From NCBI GenBank assembly GCA_005774595.1, contig VAUM01000075.1, forward strand, positions 1 to 7,194: a stretch of 7,194 bases of DNA, in the 5' to 3' direction. This DNA comes from Actinomycetota bacterium (GTDB lineage: Bacteria; Actinomycetota; Coriobacteriia; Anaerosomatales; D1FN1-002). This document shows positions 1 to 7,194 of the stretch, one piece after another (the first letter of the stretch is position 1; every line of letters starts with the position of its first letter). The notes under the pieces are model-generated. The model was not told the DNA's origin, did not search any database, and worked only from the letters and a program-made list of their open reading frames with translations. The position numbers and the translations under genes are program-made.

Positions 1-208
1 TCAGCATCCCGCTCGCCGTCTCGGCGATGCGCGGCGACGCGTTGCCCGCCCACGGCTCGAGCGACACGCCCTTCGTGACGATCGCGCCGAGCCGCCCCAG
101 GTCCGTGAAGTCCGCGTACTCGCGCCCCGAGGCGAACGTGCCCGATGCCGTGACCACGGGGTTCGCAAGCTCGAGCGAGCCGAGCCTCACCCTCATGTCG
201 ACGGTCAT
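1..208 (-). CDS. pyrD: Dihydroorotate dehydrogenase (NAD+), class 1B catalytic subunit, N-terminal 69 residues only
   Basis: PyrD oxidises dihydroorotate to orotate in the cytoplasm using FMN. The class 1B enzyme passes its electrons to PyrK and then to NAD+. Only the first 69 codons are here; the gene runs off the left edge, so the barrel and the catalytic Cys loop are not visible. What is visible is characteristic: the first strand of the TIM barrel with NPVVTASGTF (residues 16-25), SGREYADF (27-34), then GAIVTKGVSLEP (41-52), whose Lys46 matches the conserved flavin/orotate-contacting lysine, and PRIAET (59-64). Class 1 enzymes lack the long N-terminal membrane extension of class 2, and none is present. 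The start is the ATG at 208-206, which overlaps the pyrK stop as ATGA and has a strong GGAGGG Shine-Dalgarno 5 nt upstream. A second in-frame ATG at 196-194 has no such site. The adjacent pyrK supports class 1B rather than 1A. Confidence 0.95.
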   Translation of the reverse strand, partial: MTVDMRVRLGSLELANPVVTASGTFASGREYADFTDLGRLGAIVTKGVSLEPWAGNASPRIAETASGML

Positions 209-1055
209 GCGCGCCCTCCGCTCCCGTGCCCGTGCGGCGCCTCCGAGGCGTCCCACAGCACGTCGGCCGCGTCGAAGACCGGGCCGTCGCAGCAGGCGCG
301 CTCGAGGCCACCGCGCGTGCTCACCACGCACGAGAGGCACGCGCCCACGCCGCACGCCATCAGGCGCTCGAGCGACACCTGGCACGGCACGCCCGCCGCG
401 GCCGCCTGCCCGGCGACGATGCGCTGCATCGGCTCCGGGCCGCACGCGTACACGACGTCCGGGGCATCCGCGGCGATGAGTCGCTCGGACACCAGCGTCA
501 CGACCCCGTGCGCACCCACGCTGCCGTCGTCGGTGGCGCACTCGTACCGGCGCGCGACGTCCTCGAGAAGCCCGCGCGCGACGAGCCGCTCGGCGCACGG
601 CGCGCCCTGCGCGACGCTCACCGCCACGCCGCGCTCCGCCAGAGCCGAGGCGAGCATCCCCAGCGGCGCCGCACCGAGGCCGCCCGCGACCAGCAGCGCG
701 TGCGCGATTCCCGAAGGGATCTCCCAACCGTGGCCGAGCGGGCCGATGAGGTCCATCTCGTCTCCGCGCACCTTGTCCGAGAGAGCGCGCGTACCGCGGC
801 CAAGGACCTGGTAGAGAATCTCGAGCCGGTCTCCGGCCGCGAGGTGCACCGAGAACGGCCGCCGGAGGATGAAGTCCGCACCCCGCGTGATGCGCAGGTG
901 GACGAACTGCCCCGGCGCGATCGCGCCGGCGACGCGCGGCGCACGCAGCGTCAGCAGGCCGACTCCCTCGGCCACGCGCTCGTTGGCGGTCACGACGACG
1001 CGCTCGACGGCGGGCGCGGGCCCGCGCGATGCGCCCCCGCAGCAGCCGCCGTCGT

Positions 1056-1059
<4 letters not shown>
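205..1059 (-). CDS. pyrK: Dihydroorotate dehydrogenase electron-transfer subunit (FAD/2Fe-2S)
   Basis: PyrK is the 284-residue partner of PyrD; it moves electrons from reduced FMN through a 2Fe-2S cluster and FAD to NAD+. It belongs to the ferredoxin reductase-like flavoproteins. Visible in order: an N-terminal tail (1-17), a beta-barrel FAD domain with PGQFVHLR (49-56) and RRPFS (66-70), a nucleotide-binding domain opening with LLVAGGLGAAPL (122-133), the YACGPEPM motif (204-211) near the NAD site, and a C-terminal cluster domain. Cluster ligands fit the family spacing: Cys236, Cys241, Cys244, then Cys256 just before the CDGPVF segment. Cys257 is an additional cysteine next to the fourth ligand. 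I chose the GTG at 1059-1057, which overlaps the carB TGA as GTGA. The reading frame remains open far upstream, but that part is a shadow of carB. Starting at the next in-frame GTG (993-991) would cut into the first beta strand. The head of the protein, MNDGGCCGGASRG, is odd for its cysteine pair. Length is slightly above the usual 250-265. Confidence 0.95.
214..219 (-). promoter_or_regulatory. Ribosome binding site of pyrD
   Basis: The minus strand reads GGAGGG inside the pyrK 3' end, 5 nt before the ATG at 208. It selects that ATG over the second in-frame ATG at 196-194, which would be 17 nt away. Confidence 0.8.
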
Positions 1060-4280
<3,221 letters not shown>

Positions 4281-4287
4281 GGCGTCG

Positions 4288-4298
4288 CTCCCTCTCCT
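4288..4298 (-). promoter_or_regulatory. Strong ribosome binding site of carB, fused to the usp stop codon
   Basis: The minus strand reads AGGAGAGGGAG, 7 nt before the TTG start at 4280. Its first bases are the last two bases of the usp TAG stop. This long purine run probably compensates for the weak TTG start and is the only clear signal in the 16 nt usp-carB gap. It fixes the start at TTG 4280. Confidence 0.8.
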
Positions 4299-5118
4299 AC
4301 GGCACGATCATCAGCGGCACGTCGGCCTCGCGGAGCAGCGTCAGAGACAGGCTGCCGAGGACCAGCTCGCCCCACGCGCTGCCGACGCCGCGGGTCCCCA
4401 TCACGATGCCCGTCGCACCCTGCTCGGCCGCTTCGGTGAGAAGCGTCTCCGCGACACCACCCTCGCGCATCACGTAGACCGCGTCCACGCCCTCGGCGGC
4501 GCCGCGCTCCGAGCGTTCGCGCAGCCGGGCGCCCGCGTCGCGCGTCGTGCCCACGTGCGCCAGGATGACGCGTCCGTCCGCGCGCGCGGCGAACTCGATC
4601 GCAGCGTCGAGAGCGCGGTCCGCGGCGTCCGAGAAGTCCGTGGGCACGAGCAGGCGCTCCGCGAAGCCGGACAGCAGCCGGGACGGGTCCTCCGCCTCCC
4701 GCATGTGGTCGAAACGCACCACGACGTTCGGGACGCTCGCCTGCGCGCACAGCGCCTCGGAGACCGAGCCGATCAACAGCCGCTCAACGCTCGACTTCCC
4801 ATGCGTGCCGCTCAGGATCGCGTCCACGCCGTCCTCCGCGGAGATCGAGAGCAACTCGTGCTCCGCCTCGCCCGTCGGCACCCTGCACTCCACCTCGAGC
4901 CCGGCCCCCTCGAGCGGAGCGGCGAGCCCGCGCAGGTCCGCCATCGTCCGGTCGACCTTCGCCATGATGACCGGGCCCTCGAGGCCCGATGCGTCGAGCA
5001 CGCATGCGAAGACGATCTTCTTCACGCCGAGCCCGGCGAGCCCCCTGGCGGCCGCGACGACCAGCGTCGCCTCCGGGGAGCCGACCGCCGTGTGGACGAG
5101 AACGGTGCGGATGCCCAT
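4297..5118 (-). CDS. Tandem-domain universal stress protein (UspA family) inside the carA-carB gap
   Basis: A 273-residue soluble protein of two Usp domains (about 1-136 and 154-273), with no signal peptide or membrane segment. Usp domains are Rossmann-like folds, many binding ATP through G-x2-G-x9-G-S/T; as a group they act in stress survival and as regulators, but the role of this one is unknown. Domain 1 has an exact motif: G104-T-H-G107, nine residues, G117-S118. It lacks the usual early PxD: its first strand reads VLVHTAVGSPEA (6-17). Domain 2 is the reverse. It has a canonical LLVPTDFSDAADRAL (156-170) with Asp161, but its loop G241-T-R-G244 has ten residues before G255-S256. Both domains end in the family's terminal strand (VPNVVVRF, VPLMIVP). 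The ATG at 5118-5116 lies 3 nt past the carA stop with GAAGGG upstream; the stop merges with the carB ribosome binding site. Expression must therefore follow carA and carB. A link to ATP-demanding CarB is inference only. Confidence 0.93.
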   Translation of the reverse strand: MGIRTVLVHTAVGSPEATLVVAAARGLAGLGVKKIVFACVLDASGLEGPVIMAKVDRTMADLRGLAAPLEGAGLEVECRVPTGEAEHELLSISAEDGVDAILSGTHGKSSVERLLIGSVSEALCAQASVPNVVVRFDHMREAEDPSRLLSGFAERLLVPTDFSDAADRALDAAIEFAARADGRVILAHVGTTRDAGARLRERSERGAAEGVDAVYVMREGGVAETLLTEAAEQGATGIVMGTRGVGSAWGELVLGSLSLTLLREADVPLMIVP

Positions 5119-5121
5119 GTC

Positions 5122-6393
5122 CTACCCTTCGCCGCCCGCGGCCGAAGCGCGGGTGCCGGTAGCGTCCATCAGTCGCGTGAACTCGCCGAACAGGTACCGC
5201 GCGTCGTGCGGCCCCGGCGCGGCTTCCGGGTGGTACTGGACCGAGAACGCCGGCTGCTCCAGCAGGCGGATGCCCTCGACCGTCATGTCGTTGAGGTTCA
5301 CGTGCGTGAGCTGGACCGGACCGCAGGCGTCGGAACGCACCACCGGCGCCACACCGGCGCGCACCCACGCGCCCAGGTCACCCGCCTCGTGCGCGAGCCC
5401 TTCGGACAGCTCCGGCACGAGCGGCCCGATCGAGGCGAAGTCCACGCAGAAGCCGTGGTTCTGGCTCGTGATCTCGACTTTGCCGGTGAGCAGGTTCTTC
5501 ACGGGCTGGTTGCCGCCGCGGTGCCCGTACTTGAGCTTGTAGGTCGACGCGCCGGCCGCGAGCGAGAGCATCTGATGCCCGAGGCAGATGCCGAACAGCG
5601 GGCGCGCCCCGATGAGCGAGCGGATCGTCGAGTACAGGTACTCGACCGCGGCCGGGTCGCCGGGACCGTTCGCCATGAACAGCCCGTCGGGGCTCATCGC
5701 CAGCACCTCGTCGGCGGACGCGGTCGGCGGCACGAGCGTGACTTCGCAGCCCTCCTCGGCCAGGCGGCGCAGGATGTTGTACTTGATGCCCGAGTCGAAC
5801 GCCACCACCCGGAAGCGCGGCCGCACCGGCAGCACCCCGGTGTCCGCGGGCAGATCGGCGCCGTCGGGCGCCTCGGTCCCCCAGACGTAGGGCGCGGTCA
5901 CCGCGACCTCGCGCACGAAGTCGCTGCCCGCCATCGGCGCGACCGCGCGTGCGCGGGCGACGAGCGCGTCGGCGTCGAGCACCTCGGTGGAGATCGCCGC
6001 GCGCATCGCGCCGCCCTCACGGATGCGTCGGGTCAGCATGCGCGTGTCCACGCCCTCGATCGCGACGACGCCGAGCCGCTCGAGGAAGTCGCGCAGGGGC
6101 TCCTCGCTGCGCCAGTTCGATGCCACGTCGGACATCTCACGCACGACGAACCCGCGCACGAACGTGCCGCGCGACTCCATGTCGGCGGCGTTGGTGCCGT
6201 AGTTGCCTATGTGCGGCTGGGTCATCGTCACGATCTGCCCCGCGTACGAGGGGTCGGTCAGGACCTCCTCGTAGCCGCACATGGACGTGTTGAACACGAC
6301 CTCGCCCGTGCTGGTGCCGGACGCGCCGCACGCAAGCCCGCGCAGGACGGTGCCGTCCTCGAGTGCGAGCAGCGCCCGCCGGGCGTGCGCCAC
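5122..6393 (-). CDS. carA: Carbamoyl phosphate synthase, small (glutaminase) subunit
   Basis: CarA hydrolyses glutamine and channels ammonia to CarB. The N-terminal CarA-specific domain (about 1-190) shows GEVVFNTSMCGYEEVLTDPSY (in two parts, 30-39 and 40-50) and TQPHIGNYG (58-66). A class I glutamine amidotransferase domain follows from about 194, with FDSGIKYNILRRL (199-211), ANGPGDP (241-247), the nucleophile elbow GICLGHQ with Cys270 (268-274), SQNHGF (310-315) and the rest of the triad in YHPEA, His388 and Glu390. At 423 residues it is longer than E. coli (382) or B. subtilis (364) CarA. Most of the excess is an additional stretch between NHGF and THVNLND (about residues 318-361), where other family members have 13-19 residues and this one 47. 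There is also a short Gly/Ala-rich tail. The start is the GTG at 6393-6391, 2 nt after the pyrC stop and 7 nt from an AGGTGG ribosome binding site. The frame is open further upstream, but that would overlap pyrC and has no domain support. Confidence 0.97.
   Translation of the reverse strand: MAHARRALLALEDGTVLRGLACGASGTSTGEVVFNTSMCGYEEVLTDPSYAGQIVTMTQPHIGNYGTNAADMESRGTFVRGFVVREMSDVASNWRSEEPLRDFLERLGVVAIEGVDTRMLTRRIREGGAMRAAISTEVLDADALVARARAVAPMAGSDFVREVAVTAPYVWGTEAPDGADLPADTGVLPVRPRFRVVAFDSGIKYNILRRLAEEGCEVTLVPPTASADEVLAMSPDGLFMANGPGDPAAVEYLYSTIRSLIGARPLFGICLGHQMLSLAAGASTYKLKYGHRGGNQPVKNLLTGKVEITSQNHGFCVDFASIGPLVPELSEGLAHEAGDLGAWVRAGVAPVVRSDACGPVQLTHVNLNDMTVEGIRLLEQPAFSVQYHPEAAPGPHDARYLFGEFTRLMDATGTRASAAGGEG
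5125..5130 (-). promoter_or_regulatory. Ribosome binding site of the usp gene
   Basis: The minus strand reads GAAGGG, with a 6 nt spacer (TAGGAC, containing the carA stop) to the ATG at 5118. It lies within the carA 3' end, so ribosomes finishing carA can restart on usp at once. Confidence 0.7.
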
Positions 6394-6395
6394 GG

Positions 6396-7194
6396 TCAGA
6401 CCACCTCTTTGTCGCGCAGTACGAAGTACCCGCCGACGAGCACGTCGCTCGCCGCGCCGGTCAGCTCCTCGCCGAGGAACGCCGAGTTGCGCGAGCGGCT
6501 CTCGAACGCATCGGCCTCGACCTTCACCTGAGCGTCCGGGTCGACGACCGTCAGGTCGGCGACCTGTCCCGCGGCGATCGTCACGCCCGGCAGGCCCGCC
6601 GCGGCGCGCGGGCCGTGGCACATCCACTGCGCAACCTGGGCCCACGTGGCCTTCTTCGTCGCGACGAGCCGCGTCGCGACGAGCGGCAGCGCGGTCTCGA
6701 GCCCTGTGGTGCCGAACGGCGCGAGTTCGAACTCGAGCTCCTTCTCATGCGGCGCGTGCGGGGCGTGGTCGGTGGCGATGGCGTCGACCGTGCCGTCGAG
6801 CAGGCCCGCGAGCAGCGCTTCAGTATCGGCAGCCGTGCGAAGCGGAGGGTTCATCTTCAGGGCCGTGTCGTAGCCGCGCTTGAGCAGCGCGTCCTCGGTG
6901 AGGAACAGGTGGTGAGGCGTGACCTCGCAGGTCACCGCGACCCCTCGCGCCTTGGCCGCGCGGACGAGCTCGACCGAGCCCGCGGTCGACACGTGCTGTA
7001 CGTGCAGCCGGCAGCCCGTGAGCTCGGCCAGGCGGATGTCGCGTGCGACGCAGACCTCCTCGGCGGCCGCGGGCCAGCCGGGCAGGCCGAGGCGCGTCGA
7101 GACGACGCCCTCGTTGACGACGCCCCTGCCGGCGAGCCCTGCGTCCTCGCAGTGGGCGAGCACGGGGGCGCCGAAGCGCTTCACGTAGTCCATG
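6396..7194 (-). CDS. pyrC: Dihydroorotase, C-terminal 265 residues (5' end outside window)
   Basis: Dihydroorotase is a zinc amidohydrolase that cyclises N-carbamoyl-L-aspartate to L-dihydroorotate. The visible part covers the C-terminal two thirds of a class I (multifunctional-type, about 425 residues) enzyme. Numbering from the first visible Met, it shows VLAHCED with His14, HVQHVST (64-70) with His67, CEVTPHH (89-95), MNPPLR (114-119), ATDHAPH (140-146) with Asp142, and FGTTGLETALPL (160-171). In the family these correspond to the two zinc-binding histidines after the HxH motif, the substrate Asn/Arg segment, and the catalytic aspartate. The ATG at the very edge (7193-7191) is almost certainly internal: starting there would lose the HxH zinc motif and roughly 160 residues. 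NSAFLGEEL (236-244) and GGYFVLRDKEVV (254-265) form the usual end of the outer beta domain. It ends 2 nt before carA, and its last codons supply the carA ribosome binding site. It could be mistaken for hydantoinase or allantoinase, but ATDHAPH, NPPLR and the operon decide for PyrC. Confidence 0.96.
   Translation of the reverse strand, partial: MDYVKRFGAPVLAHCEDAGLAGRGVVNEGVVSTRLGLPGWPAAAEEVCVARDIRLAELTGCRLHVQHVSTAGSVELVRAAKARGVAVTCEVTPHHLFLTEDALLKRGYDTALKMNPPLRTAADTEALLAGLLDGTVDAIATDHAPHAPHEKELEFELAPFGTTGLETALPLVATRLVATKKATWAQVAQWMCHGPRAAAGLPGVTIAAGQVADLTVVDPDAQVKVEADAFESRSRNSAFLGEELTGAASDVLVGGYFVLRDKEVV
6401..6407 (-). promoter_or_regulatory. Ribosome binding site of carA
   Basis: The minus strand reads GAGGTGG here, a good match to the anti-Shine-Dalgarno, followed by 7 nt to the GTG at 6393. 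It sits inside the last codons of pyrC and fixes the carA start at this GTG rather than at codons further upstream in the same open frame. Confidence 0.8.

Noticed and set aside
4281..4296. Possible terminator or regulatory site between usp and carB
   Set aside because: The gap is 16 nt, has no inverted repeat or T-run, and is fully explained by the carB ribosome binding site and spacer.
5335..5365. Short direct repeat (CACCGGCGC-like, twice) in the extra CarA segment
   Set aside because: Only about nine bases in a GC-rich context, so likely chance. It is too short to explain the insertion as a recent duplication.
6394..6645. The carA reading frame stays open upstream of its GTG into pyrC
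   Set aside because: The extension is Arg/Gly-rich, overlaps conserved pyrC, and the GTG at 6393 has a well-spaced ribosome binding site.
7191..7193. ATG at the right edge as the true start of pyrC
   Set aside because: The protein would lack the HxH zinc motif and about 160 residues; the local sequence matches the middle of dihydroorotase.

Overview
The window is a high-GC (roughly 70% by eye) stretch of bacterial chromosome, completely filled by six genes that all lie on the minus strand. Read right to left in the direction of transcription, they are pyrC (dihydroorotase, N-terminus outside the window), carA (small subunit of carbamoyl phosphate synthase), a two-domain universal stress protein (Usp) gene, carB (large subunit of the synthase), pyrK (electron-transfer subunit of dihydroorotate dehydrogenase) and pyrD (class 1B catalytic subunit, only the first 69 codons). 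This is the core of a de novo pyrimidine (UMP) biosynthesis operon.

Packing is extremely tight. pyrC to carA is 2 nt, carA to usp 3 nt, usp to carB 16 nt, and carB/pyrK and pyrK/pyrD overlap by 4 nt each (GTGA and ATGA). There is no room for an internal promoter outside genes and no terminator, so the six genes are very probably one transcript. Its promoter lies to the right of the window and its end to the left. No stretch longer than 16 bases is without a gene.

How the products work together: CarA/CarB make carbamoyl phosphate from glutamine, bicarbonate and two ATP. PyrC closes carbamoyl aspartate to dihydroorotate. PyrD with PyrK oxidises dihydroorotate to orotate and passes electrons through FAD and a 2Fe-2S cluster to NAD+. 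Aspartate transcarbamoylase (pyrB) and the last two enzymes (pyrE, pyrF) are not in the window.

Organism: high GC together with a PyrK-dependent, NAD-linked class 1B dihydroorotate dehydrogenase points to an anaerobic or facultative high-GC bacterium. Most aerobic actinomycetes use the quinone-linked class 2 enzyme. The wording of the proteins feels closest to the Coriobacteriia side of the Actinomycetota, but this is an impression from memory and not a search result.

The one unexpected element is the Usp gene lodged between the two subunit genes of carbamoyl phosphate synthase. It has its own ribosome binding site and near-zero spacing, so it looks like an integral cistron. Its two halves keep complementary parts of the Usp ATP site. 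CarA also carries an unusual extra segment of about 33 residues in its glutaminase domain.
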